Part shown: piece by piece, positions 8,324 through 16,707 of the stretch | Layout: each line of letters opens with the position of its first letter | How positions within the stretch are numbered: the first letter of the stretch is position 1 | Assembly (NCBI GenBank): GCA_036939355.1 | Contig: JALLAP010001108.1 | Location: forward strand, 1 to 20,778 | Direction of reading: 5' to 3' | From: Thalassiosira profunda | Taxonomy: Eukaryota; Bacillariophyta; Thalassiosirophyceae; Thalassiosirales; Thalassiosiraceae | Length of the DNA: 20,778 bases | The notes under the pieces: model-generated | The model's database searches: none | What the model saw: only the letters and a program-made list of their open reading frames with translations | Told to the model about the DNA's origin: nothing | Position numbers and translations under genes: made by a program

Positions 8324-8657
8324 TGTGGAGCCGCGGGGTGCGGGTGCAGTGGTGCCTGCCGGTGGTGCAGGTGGGGGTGGCGTTGGGTCCTGATGGACTT
8401 TTTTGAGTCGGCGGGTGAGGCTCGCGCGCATCGCACACAATCACAATCGCCCGCCCAGCCCTCTTCACAACTCCCCCTCGCGGCACGCCGGAGGCCTCCT
8501 ACAGGCGTCGGAGCCTCCTCCAGCAGTCATAGGCATCGTCGGGGAGCGGCCTGGCCGGTCTGGTCGCTGGCGATCGCGCTGGCCGCCACCGGTTGCAAGT
8601 TGCAAGGCTGGTATTCTGTGTCGCGGTGTGTGGGTGCACCTACCCATCAATAAAATA
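8324..8657. other. Intergenic region upstream of the TenA-like gene
   Basis: I see no gene. The DNA is GC-rich and low in complexity. It contains a direct repeat GTTGCAA (in GGTTGCAAGTTGCAAGG near 8593) and becomes AT-rich (CAATAAAATA) immediately before the ATG at 8658. It should hold the promoter and 5' UTR of the TenA-like gene. Confidence 0.5.
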
Positions 8658-9335
8658 ATGGCCCAATCCTTCTGGGACGCGGCGGCGCCACTCATCGCCG
8701 TCACCGAGAAGCACCCCTTCCTCGTGGCGATGGTCGATGGGACGCTTTCCCTCGATAGCTTCCAATATTACGTCGTTCAGGACGCATTGTACCTGACCGA
8801 TTTTGCAAACTGCCTCAATATGTTGGGCGGCAGGTTGGCCGAGGCGGGGGACGCCGAGGCCTCGACGAGGCTGCACCAATTGGCGACGGGGGCCGAGGAG
8901 GACGAGAAGGAATTGCACCGCAGCTTCTTCACCAAGTGGAACATCGACGACTCTGATGCGGAGGCCATGCCAAACACGTTGCTGTACACTTCGTACATGC
9001 TGCGGGTCGTCGCGACGCGCCCCATCGAGGAGGGATTGGCGGTGCTGTTGCCCTGCTTCTGGGTGTACATGCATGTGGGAAAGTGCATGCTGGCCCTCCG
9101 CGAGAAGCTGGGCGATTCGGTAACGAGGCCGCCTCAGTACGACGCATGGATTGACATGTACTCCGGGGAGGAATTTGAAAGAGAAGTGAACGATTACATT
9201 GCAATTGTGGACAAGGCGGCGAAGACGGCCGATGAAGGGACGCTCAAGCAGATGGAGGAGCACTTCATCATGAGTTGCAAACTGGAGCATCTGTTTTGGA
9301 ATCAGGCACACGAGCTCATGCAGTGGCCCATATGA
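8658..9335 (+). CDS. TenA/THI-4 family protein (thiaminase II-like)
   Basis: Intronless, 225 aa, the usual size for the family. TenA proteins are all-helical hydrolases that act on aminopyrimidine degradation products of thiamin and so salvage the vitamin's pyrimidine half; some eukaryotic members have other or unknown substrates. Key residues are in the expected places: Asp42 in YYVVQDALYL (37-46), the nucleophile Cys133 in LPCFWVY (131-137), and Glu210 in KLEHLFWNQA (208-217). The ATG at 8658 has A at -3 and G at +4, and the fold starts directly after it; upstream in-frame codons offer no ATG and the DNA there is low complexity. No targeting peptide is visible, so cytosolic location is likely. 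The gene converges on the lectin gene with only 29 bp between stop codons. Confidence 0.93.
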   Translation: MAQSFWDAAAPLIAVTEKHPFLVAMVDGTLSLDSFQYYVVQDALYLTDFANCLNMLGGRLAEAGDAEASTRLHQLATGAEEDEKELHRSFFTKWNIDDSDAEAMPNTLLYTSYMLRVVATRPIEEGLAVLLPCFWVYMHVGKCMLALREKLGDSVTRPPQYDAWIDMYSGEEFEREVNDYIAIVDKAAKTADEGTLKQMEEHFIMSCKLEHLFWNQAHELMQWPI

Positions 9336-9364
9336 GATGTGTGCGACATTGGTATCACTGCTGT

Positions 9365-11249
9365 TTAAAACGTAATCCAATACGTCGTGTCGTGGTCCCG
9401 CGTTTTCCGGCACTCCTCCGGATAAATCCTCTCAAACGGCTTCGGATGGTGCATCTGGCTGACGCACTTCCCGTCCATTCCCTTGGGGTGGAGCTCGAAC
9501 CGTCCCTGGGACTTGAATCCCTCCCACTGCTGGTCCGACCGGTTGGTGCACCGTTTCAATCTCATGGGAGACTCCTCCGAGTAGCCCGTGCGCGTGAGGC
9601 AGAGCGACGTGTCCGTCAGCGGCCGGATCGTGTCGTCGATGGACGTGAATTGCTGCCTCGCCCCCCGATCGCAGTTGTCGACGTAGACTGCCTCGCCGCT
9701 GTTGCGGTGCTCCATACAGAACCACATTTCTCTCCGGCTCTCTTGCCAGTAGTAGCCCTTCTGCCAATATAGTCGTAGGCGAAAACTGCGGGGGGTCGGA
9801 CTGGGAGTGGGCCTCTGCGTCGGTTCGGCCGTGGGAGAGGCCGACGGGGCCAATGTCGGTATATCGCCAAGCACCACATACTGTAGCGCCCCGTTCCACA
9901 ATCGAGCGCGAAAGGTGTGGTCTGTAATGGGAAATCGCTTCCCGACGCCTTCGAACACCACGAGGTCGGAGTTGCCCTTCCATCGGCCGCCTTCGTTCTT
10001 TCCCTTCCCGGAACGCAGGTACGGTCCCTCGGCCGTGATGTAGAACGCCTGTCGTTTGTTGCGTCGTACGAGAATNCTTCCCGGAACGCAGGTACGGTCC
10101 CTCGGCCGTGATGTAGAACGCCTGTCGTTTGTTGCGTCGTACGAGAATAGGATCGAAAGAGCCCTCGGGAAAGTAGGTGGGATTGTCGAGTCCGTTGCCC
10201 ATTACTGTTTTCTTTGTCACCAGCGTCCATTGCTTGATGTCCTTGTCCGATCCGACGTAGGTGTTCGCTCGCGTGTAGAGACTCACTTTGATCGGCTCCT
10301 TCTTGTAGGTATTGAAGGCAATCGAGGTAATCTCCAAGTTGTCCTTCGCTTCCATGTCAAACATGACTCCAGCGTATGTGGCCGAGCTGGCGAATTCCGT
10401 CGTGAAGGTTTCGCCTCCAAATGGCGCATCAGTCGGGCTCAGCGACGGCTGAGGCGTGGGCTCCAATGAGACGCTCGGAACAGCCGTCGGATGCGGCGTG
10501 GGGTATTGCGTCGGAATTATCGAGACGCTCGGGACGGTCGTGGGAAGAAGCGTTGGATACTGCGTGGGAATCACCGACACCGTCGGAGGCGGCGTCGCCA
10601 CACCGAGCGGTTCGCCGTCCGGACCCAGCGCCTCGTAGTACAAGGCGCCGTTGAACGTCCGCGGGGCGACGGCAGCTCCGACGAAGCTGCCCTTGCGCTT
10701 CACCGCCCCTTTCCCGTACAGAACCAAATCGTGGTTGATGTAAAACTTGCGCTCCATTTGGTTGCCGTACCGCAGGTACTGTCCGTCCGGAAAGTTCACG
10801 TAAAATGCCCTCCGCTCGCCGGCGGCGAGTGGCAACGGATCGAGGAGCCCGCGCGGGATCGGCGTCGGGGCGTCCTTGCCCCGCGTGGCAATCGTGGCGT
10901 TGAGCCACAGCGTCCACGCGGAGGGGTCGGCGTCGTATCCCCGAAAAACGCCGGGCTTGGTCCATATCTCGACCCGGGCGTCGGTCGCGGTTTGGACGGC
11001 GTTTAGTTCCATGGCTTGTATCGAGATCGCTTGCTTGGCCCGCACGTCGAACAGGGCTCCGGAGGCGGCGCGATCGCCGGAGAAGACGGTGGCGAGGCGT
11101 TGAAGATGGTTTGCTTCGCCTCCAAGCTCTCGCTCGTCCTCGTGAGCGGCGGCCGCGGCGGCGGCGAGTGCGACCATTGCGGCGCGCGCCGGCGCCGGGG
11201 GCGCCGCCCGCCGCCTCCTCCTTCCGATCCTTCGACGGCGCGTCGGCAT
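9365..11249 (-). CDS. Secreted modular protein with C-terminal ricin-B-type lectin domain
   Basis: Frame starting at ATG 11249 (alternative Met at 11177) with a basic Arg-rich leader followed by an Ala-rich hydrophobic core, consistent with a signal peptide. Two similar domains of about 160 residues follow; each has the order LFDV/MFDM ... WTL ... FYV/FYI ... YLR ... WNG/FNG, and they resemble repeated domains of diatom and oomycete secreted proteins. A Pro/Thr/Ser linker with 18-residue repeats (VPSVSIIPTQYPTPHPTA type) separates them, and a second PT linker precedes a beta-trefoil ricin-B-type domain with QQF and QQW motifs and paired Cys. Such domains bind galactose-type glycans, and nothing suggests a toxin catalytic chain. 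The frame is broken only at 10004-10148, where 72 bp are repeated on both sides of an N; counting that segment once restores one frame of about 603 aa. Likely cell-wall or surface associated (inference). Confidence 0.82.
10004..10148. repeat. Exact 72-bp duplication flanking an N (assembly join)
   Basis: Positions 10004-10075 and 10077-10148 are identical, with an N at 10076. This is the signature of two contig ends that overlap but were joined with a placeholder rather than merged. It adds 73 bases to the lectin gene and shifts its frame; it is not a biological repeat. Confidence 0.95.
10450..10590 (-). repeat. Pro/Thr linker repeats, 54-bp unit
   Basis: About two and a half copies of a 54-bp (18-residue) unit encode PSVSIIPTQYPTPHPTAV-type sequence within the lectin gene. 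The unit is rich in Pro, Thr and Ser, is likely O-glycosylated, and is typical of extended linkers in stramenopile secreted proteins. Confidence 0.85.
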
Positions 11250-11549
11250 CGCTTTGCGGCTCCAGTTCCCCAACTCAAAGCGATATTATGAGCGCGCCGT
11301 GTATGTGGGCGGCCGCGGCGTCGACCGATTTCGTCGTCCGTTGCGCCGGTTGCAGTTCCTCTGCAAAGAGATTATGAGCACGTCATGTAGTGGGCGCCGC
11401 GGCGTCATCGGTCTTCGTCCGTTTTGCGGCGCACCTAGAGCCGCCTGGGCGCACCTCCCTCGCTCTCTGTCTCTCGTCTCTCGCCCCAACGCCGGGTTGA
11501 AGCTTACTGGACAAAAAATGGGTGGCAATCAGCATCATCGGCTGACGTC
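11250..11549. promoter_or_regulatory. Divergent promoter region, lectin gene / SRPBCC gene
   Basis: This lies between head-to-head start codons and contains the tandem ~85-bp units. Open frames across it are repeats or shadows. No TATA box is obvious. Promoter activity is inferred from position only. Confidence 0.45.
11253..11421. repeat. Two diverged tandem copies of an ~85-bp unit in a divergent promoter
   Basis: Unit 1 (11253-11340) and unit 2 (11341-11421) share TTGCG..., CAGTTCC, CAAAG.GAT, ATTATGAGC, GTGGGC, CCGCGGCGTC and TTCGTC.. in the same order, and a third copy seems to start at 11422 (TTTTGCGGCGCACC). The block lies between the lectin gene and the SRPBCC gene. The left end overlaps the leader codons of the lectin gene if ATG 11249 is used, which slightly favours the Met at 11177. 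Confidence 0.75.
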
Positions 11550-12680
11550 ATGTCTCTTCGCAGTGCACCTTGCGTACGATCCCCTCGTCGTCACCCCTCG
11601 CCCCCCGCCCCTCCTCTCAGTCCTCCGTCTAGCCGTCCGGGGGTGCAGCCAGCGGCCCCACCCACCCAACGAGCGGGGTCGGTCGTCCAGGGCCGGCCGC
11701 ACTTGGTCCATGCACTCAGCTGGATCGAGCATTATTATTTGCGACGAGAATTGCAAATCAGCATCATGATTGAGCGCCTCCGCTTTTCGCTCCCGATCAG
11801 CGTCGATATCGACGCCCCGTCTAGTGTCGCGTGGGATTCTTTGACGGACGTGGCTTCTTACCCCGCCACCTTCTCGGGCTGCCTCAAGGTCAAGCCCCTC
11901 GGAAACCAGCCATCGCGTGCCAAAACTTCCTCGCACGAGCAGGCCGCGGCTCCCCCGCGGGCGACGCGGGGCTCCAAGTGGAAGATTACTCGAATCAGTG
12001 TGGTGGAGAATCAGACGTACTCAACGGAAGTGACCGTGACGCAGTTTAGTGATGAGGCGGACGCGGACGGACGGCGCAGCCTCACCATGTCGACAGGCCA
12101 GTTGTTGGGGGCGACGTGCTCGCTGAAGCTCGTGGTGGAGCCCTGCCGCGGGAGCAGCAGTGTTGCGTCTGAGGCATCGTCTGCAAGAACAAACGGCGAG
12201 GATGGCAATGCAGCACCGACCCTCCCGGGACGGCAGGACGGCCTCCGCAAGAGCGACGCCACGCAACAGACCCTCGACTTGGACGAAAACGAGGGCAGCA
12301 CGCAAGACGTGCACCAATCCAATCCGCAAAGCAACAGCACGGAATCCTGCCGGGTGACGGCCGTCCTTACGATGATCCCCTACCGCTGCTTCGTCAAATT
12401 GCTGGGCATCGCGTGCTGCCTCTGCCTCCTCCAATCCCGGGCAAGGATGGCGATGGAGTGCGACCTCGAGGATTTGGCGGACGTGTGCGAACGGAGGGCG
12501 AAAGAGTTAGGGGAGGAGGCGGGGGAGGGGCGAAGAAGAAGGGGCGATGAGGGAGAAACGGGAGGGTCGGTGTCGCCCAGGGAGGGCGAGGACGGGGGCG
12601 ACGCGGGGGAGGACGGCGGCCAAGGCGATCAGCGCAACGACCTGGGAACGATCGCGGAGGAGGAGTGCTCGGGGTGCTAG
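11550..12680 (+). CDS. SRPBCC/START-like domain protein
   Basis: The frame from ATG 11550 gives 376 aa; from the in-frame ATG 11766 it gives 304 aa. The family-like fold begins immediately after the second ATG (FSLPISVDIDAPSSVAWDSL..VASYP), which is the beta1-alpha1 entry typical of SRPBCC/polyketide-cyclase proteins that bind lipids or other hydrophobic ligands. Strands continue in KWKITRISVVENQTYSTEVTVTQF and in SLKLVVEP, then an inserted low-complexity, polar segment of about 75 residues, then the last strand and a long C-terminal helix (CRVTAVLTMIPYRC...LLQSRARMAMECDLEDLADVCERR). The extreme C-terminus is Glu/Gly-rich. The 72-residue extension from 11550 is Pro/Ser/Arg-rich and could be a transit peptide or non-coding; I favour 11766 as the functional start without proof. 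Ligand unknown. Confidence 0.7.
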   Translation: MSLRSAPCVRSPRRHPSPPAPPLSPPSSRPGVQPAAPPTQRAGSVVQGRPHLVHALSWIEHYYLRRELQISIMIERLRFSLPISVDIDAPSSVAWDSLTDVASYPATFSGCLKVKPLGNQPSRAKTSSHEQAAAPPRATRGSKWKITRISVVENQTYSTEVTVTQFSDEADADGRRSLTMSTGQLLGATCSLKLVVEPCRGSSSVASEASSARTNGEDGNAAPTLPGRQDGLRKSDATQQTLDLDENEGSTQDVHQSNPQSNSTESCRVTAVLTMIPYRCFVKLLGIACCLCLLQSRARMAMECDLEDLADVCERRAKELGEEAGEGRRRRGDEGETGGSVSPREGEDGGDAGEDGGQGDQRNDLGTIAEEECSGC

Positions 12681-12937
12681 CCCGAGGATGTTATGTCGGT
12701 GCGGTGCAGGCGTTCCGTGTCCACCGGGTCCGGGGGATGAGCTGCCAGGCCGTCGCTGGCACACTCACCGCACAGAGTTGGGGCAGGCGATTATCGGGTT
12801 CGAGGAGAAAAAGACCGAAGCGACGCAGATTGAACTGATTTCGTCCGCAACTTGGATTTCGACACAGGCGGATTGAGCTCGAGCCGAAGCGAAACAGAAG
12901 CACGCAAAAGCTGAGCCAAGTGCAGCATTACGCCATC
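12681..12937. other. Intergenic, no feature seen
   Basis: This is the 3' flank of the SRPBCC gene and the presumed 5' flank of the RING-like fragment. I see no gene, strong inverted repeat or RNA gene. A GGTTCGAGG string near 12798 is not part of a tRNA cloverleaf. Confidence 0.5.
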
Positions 12938-13066
12938 ATGTCGGGGTCGAAGACTGCTACTGGCCAAGGCGACCATCTGGAGGACGACTGCCCGCTCTGC
13001 CTGGAACCCCTCCCGCCCTTCCGTTCATTCCTCCCTACTCCCAAACAGCCAGGGCACACTCTTTAG
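12938..13066 (+). pseudogene. Fragment resembling the N-terminus of a RING-type zinc protein
   Basis: A 42-codon frame with an ATG encodes a polar leader and then EDDCPLCLEPLP (residues 16-27), the opening typical of RING-like zinc-binding proteins common in ochrophytes. After that the expected zinc ligands are missing and the frame ends at a TAG whose first two bases overlap the stop codon region of the converging LRR gene. It may be a truncated remnant, or the first exon of a gene whose remainder was displaced. No GT donor that would rescue it is obvious. Confidence is limited by its short length. Confidence 0.35.
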
Positions 13067-14645
13067 GAAATCGTAAAAGCGCCCATCGACTTCACAATGG
13101 CCAGTCCCATCCAAGCCAGTGCATGGGGCAGAAGCGCCAAGCCCATGCTATCGAATGGGTCCACTCCAACGAAGCCGTCTCGAAAGTGGACCTCAGCGAT
13201 TTTAGTTCGGGTCGCTTGGCTCCTGCTTCCCACTCGGTTCGTCTCCAGCAGTGCCCTAACATCGGCAGGCAAACTGTCATTTGACAGCTCGCAAACAGAG
13301 TGGTTGGAATTATAAGTCTCGTCGATGCTTGATGGGTTGCACAAGACACGCAGGAAGGCCGCCCATCCAATAGGAGTGATGTTCGACATTCCATCGGAAA
13401 AGCTCACTCTCTGCAACTTTGTATTGCGAGCCAGCGAGTTTGCCATCGATATGATAGCTCCGTCGTTGATGGAGCGATCAACTTTTACTGCCTCCAATGC
13501 AGAATTTGGGCTCGATAGGGCGGTGAAAACCGGCCCCCAACCTGCAGCAGCAGAGCAATAGCTTAGGTCGATCTCCCGGACTGTGCTGTTGCAGAAGAGG
13601 GCATTTGTGAGGAGGTTCATGCACTCGTCGTTGAATTCATTCGAGGCCAATCCGAGCTCTTCAATAATGCAGGTTGGGCTCTGCAGAAAGTCAAAGAATA
13701 CCTTCCAGCCCACATTTGTCATGCCTCTAATGTTGCCCACATTGAGAGACTGTATGCGGTTGTCTGAAAGGGCCACCAGTTGCGTTGCATTGGCATCAGT
13801 GAAGCAGTTGTCTGATAGACTCAATCTCTCGATTCCACACCGAGAATGCTGTAACGCCGTCAACACGCAGTTCCAACCTGCTTCCGAGATTTCACTTTCT
13901 TCCATGTCGTCCATTTTGAGTGTTGACAGGAAGTATTCCCACTCAACCCTATTGCCAGGGCCTGTGCCGCATCGTCGCCATAAAATCCATTATGCCCTAG
14001 ATCGAGATGAGCGATACTGGAGTTTGGCTTCTCCAGCAGAGCCGCCAATGCTGCGCACACATTCCTCTCATAAAAGCACTCCCCGATTTCAAGCTTCGCC
14101 AATTTAGCATGACCCGCCAATGCGTTGATGATATCTTTTGCAAGTGAGCACAGGGTAAGAGTGAATGCTTCCAGCGAACCAAACTCTTGAAGTGCTTCAT
14201 GCAATGCACGGCAGCAATCGGAATCTATTGAGACATCTCCAGGCACACGAAGTTCTTGTTGTTCCTAAAAAGGTCTCCCAAACTTCGGCATGTCTCCACT
14301 GATGACTTCCTCATACTCGCGCCCACCAGCTACATGACGCAGCGGCTGATCAATAGGCGCCCCCTCGAAATATCCCAAGCGGAGCTTCTGCAAGGAACGG
14401 TTGGAGGCAACTCCGCGGAAAAAGTCCTCCAGATTTTCCTTCGACGCCGTGAAGCAGGGCGTACAACTCAGCTCTCGCAAATGCGTACTTCTCCTTGTGG
14501 CCGCCCCGAACCTTTTTGGATCGACGCCGTTTGCGGCAATGCTTAGGGTCAGTTTGTGGAGAGTGGGGTCGTTGCTCTCAATTCTCGACAACTCATCTTC
14601 TCCACCCTCCCATGTCCACTCCTCCGCATTCGATGGTGAATCCAT
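13063..14645 (-). CDS. Leucine-rich repeat (RNI-like) protein, possibly damaged
   Basis: Starts at ATG 14645 (purine at -3, G at +4). Repeats of about 28-30 residues carry the RNI-type pattern (NRSLQKLRLGYF, AKLAKLEIGECF, SSIAHLDLGHNGF, CGIERLSLSDNCF, CIIEELGLASNEF, STVREIDLSYCS, TKLQRVSFSDGM), so this is a curved protein-binding scaffold; partner unknown. Two interruptions are visible. An in-frame TAG (14267-14265) directly follows a pyrimidine tract (CCTTTTTAG) and would be the acceptor of a 69-nt phase-0 intron 14333-14265 (donor GTAGCT, weak). A one-base deletion near 13929-13930 shifts the frame; adding one C would read GNTSLSTLKMDD and restore the repeat register. The second may be a sequencing error or a real inactivation. 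Codon and base use are clearly AT-richer than in neighbouring genes. No membrane segment or kinase domain is seen. Confidence 0.7.
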
Positions 14646-14957
14646 TTCAGATGCGACTGCTACGGAGCGCCACACTTGTTGTGTCTGAGTTCTTGACCGC
14701 CGAAAAAATAGTACCCCTGCGCAAGCTCCTTTATTTGCGGGCTCCTGTCGGTGTCGGTTGTTCGACAGTTTGTTGACAACCGGGTGGTCCAGGACGTCGC
14801 GGCGGGGGCGGGGCGCGCGGGGGAGGCATGCAGCCAGCCAAGGGAGCGAGGAGCCAGTCACGCACGGGTGACCTGGCGTGATTTGAGCGTGACCTCAAGC
14901 CTCAAGCCCAACAAAACAAAAAACGCCTACGATAACGCGTATGGTAACGCCCTTGCA
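14646..14957. promoter_or_regulatory. Divergent promoter region, LRR gene / CDP-DAG synthase
   Basis: About 310 bp lie between two head-to-head ATGs. A direct repeat GTGACCT occurs near 14868 and 14889, and CCTCAAG is repeated at about 14893-14906. Frames on both strands continue through it, but without ATG starts or any recognisable domain. Regulatory role inferred from position. Confidence 0.45.
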
Positions 14958-16553
14958 ATGAGCGCGGCAGGACCCTCCCTCCGTCGCCGCCGACGCGGCC
15001 CCTCCTCGGCCGCCGACGAGAGCGCCGGCGTGAGCCCGGGCCCCCTCCGCGCGGCCCTCTCGGACGACTCGACCGAGCACACCCTTTTGCGATCGAGCTC
15101 CAACGGCGAGCTGCCAGCAGGTGCACCCTCCCCCAACCGACAATCCCCGCAACAACAGCAGCCGCCCACGCCGTCGCGGATGCGCCGCCAAATGTCCGGA
15201 ACCGCCGTATCCCGCGACGAATCCCGCCTCCGCAAAATCGCCACCCGGGCCGCCTCGGGCCTCGTCATGATCGGGCTCTTCGCGGCCATATTATTGAGCG
15301 GACACGTCTACGTCTGCGCCCTCGTCTTCGTCCTCGAGGTCCTGTTGTTTCGCGAGTTGGTCACCGTCCGATACCACGCGTTTTTTGATCGGATCGATTC
15401 CACCATTCCCCTATTCCGAACGACGCAGTGGATGTGGTTCTGGGTGTCGATCTTTTACGCCTACTCGGAATTTGCGGTGGAGATGGTCAAGGGGGATACG
15501 AAGTGGCATTACCTGTTGGAGTACGCGCAGTTGGCGCCCATGCTGAGCTTTTGCTTGTACACGGGCACCTTCGTCTTGACCATTGCGACGATGCAGGCGG
15601 GCCACATCAAGTTCCAGCTCAATCAACTGTGCTGGACGATCGTGGTGCTGTGCCTGACGGTCGGACAGCTCAAGTACATCATGCACAACATCTACAACGG
15701 CCTCATATGGTTCACCCTCCCCATCTTGCTGGTCATCACGAACGACATCATGGCGTACTTCAGCGGCATCACGTGCGGGCGAAAATTCATCCACCGGACG
15801 TTCGTGGAATTGAGCCCCAACAAAACGTGGGAGGGCTTCATCGGCGGGGGCATCTTCACGGTCCTCTGCGGGTGGTATTTGTCGCGATTCCTCGCGCGGT
15901 GGAAGTGGATGACCTGCCCGACGAACCAACTGACCTTGTTTCCGCACGCGCTGGACTGCGAGGCCGAGAACATATTTCACGAGGCGACGACGTACTTTCC
16001 GTCGCAGGCGTTCGAGCTGCTCCCCCGGGCTTTTATTAGGCTGTGGCCGAACGTGGTGGAGATGTGCAGCGTCGACGGCGACGCGGGCAATTTGACCGCG
16101 TGCATTTCCGGGGCGGGGAACCAGAAGCACCACCACTGGGAGATGGCCTTGAGCATCGTCCCGATTCAGCTCCATGCCATATCCTTGAGTCTCTTCGCCT
16201 CGCTGGTCGCCCCGTTCGGGGGATTCTTGGCGAGCGCCATCAAGCGCGCCTACGGCATCAAGGACTTCGACTCGATCATCCCCGGGCACGGTGGATTGAT
16301 GGACCGGTTCGACTGTCAGCTGATCATGGCGCTCGCGACGTGGGTCCACTACAACACCTTCGTGAAAATCACGACCGTGAGGTGAGAAAGATTTGTGACC
16401 CTATTCATCGTGCCGAGGACCTGTCTTATCTTATTCTCTCCGTCCTCGTTGATCGCCAGCGTGTCGAAGCTTCTGTACATGTACAAGCTGCTGGGGGAGG
16501 AGGAGCGGAGGGATTTCCTGGAGAAGATCACCCAGCTTTCGAGTGGAAAATAA
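14958..16553 (+). CDS. Phosphatidate cytidylyltransferase (CDP-diacylglycerol synthase)
   Basis: Converts phosphatidic acid plus CTP to CDP-diacylglycerol, the precursor of phosphatidylinositol, phosphatidylglycerol and cardiolipin, in the ER membrane. Exon 1 is 14958-16381; a 78-nt intron (16382-16459, GTGAGA...GCCAG) leads to exon 2, 16460-16553; total 505 aa. Without the splice the frame stops at a TGA at 16383-16385, but the spliced tail (VSKLLYMYKLLGEEERRDF) matches the usual eukaryotic C-terminus. The family signature is intact at about 426-452 (SAIKR....KDFDS..PGHGG..DRFD), as is LSPNKTWEGFIGG (285-297). Seven or more hydrophobic helices lie between residues 100 and 470. The first ~95 residues are a polar, Pro/Gln/Arg-rich cytosolic extension; no plastid transit peptide is evident, so this resembles the ER CDS1/2 type. 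ATG 14958 is the first in frame. Confidence 0.95.
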
Positions 16554-16707
16554 TGCGGGGCTTGGGGTGCCAACAATTTTGCCTAGAGATAATTCAGCTG
16601 CTATTTCTCGCAAACATTCCAGCACGTCAGTATCTCAGATCCCTGCTCAAGACAATAATTCCTTCCATCAATTCAACCGGCGGTTCCGCCTCAATGTCTC
16701 CTCTACT
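16554..16707. other. Short spacer between convergent genes
   Basis: The stop codons of the CDP-DAG synthase and the Cys-rich gene face each other across about 154 bp, so their 3' UTRs probably meet or overlap. No gene seen. Confidence 0.6.

Noticed and set aside
9365..9961. Ricin-B-type domain as part of a ribosome-inactivating toxin
   Set aside because: Only the sugar-binding trefoil fold is present. The upstream domains show no glycosidase features, and such lectin domains are common in harmless secreted proteins.
11254..11769. Plus-strand 171-aa frame across the divergent promoter
   Set aside because: It reads through the ~85-bp tandem units and then shadows the SRPBCC frame; there is no domain-like sequence.
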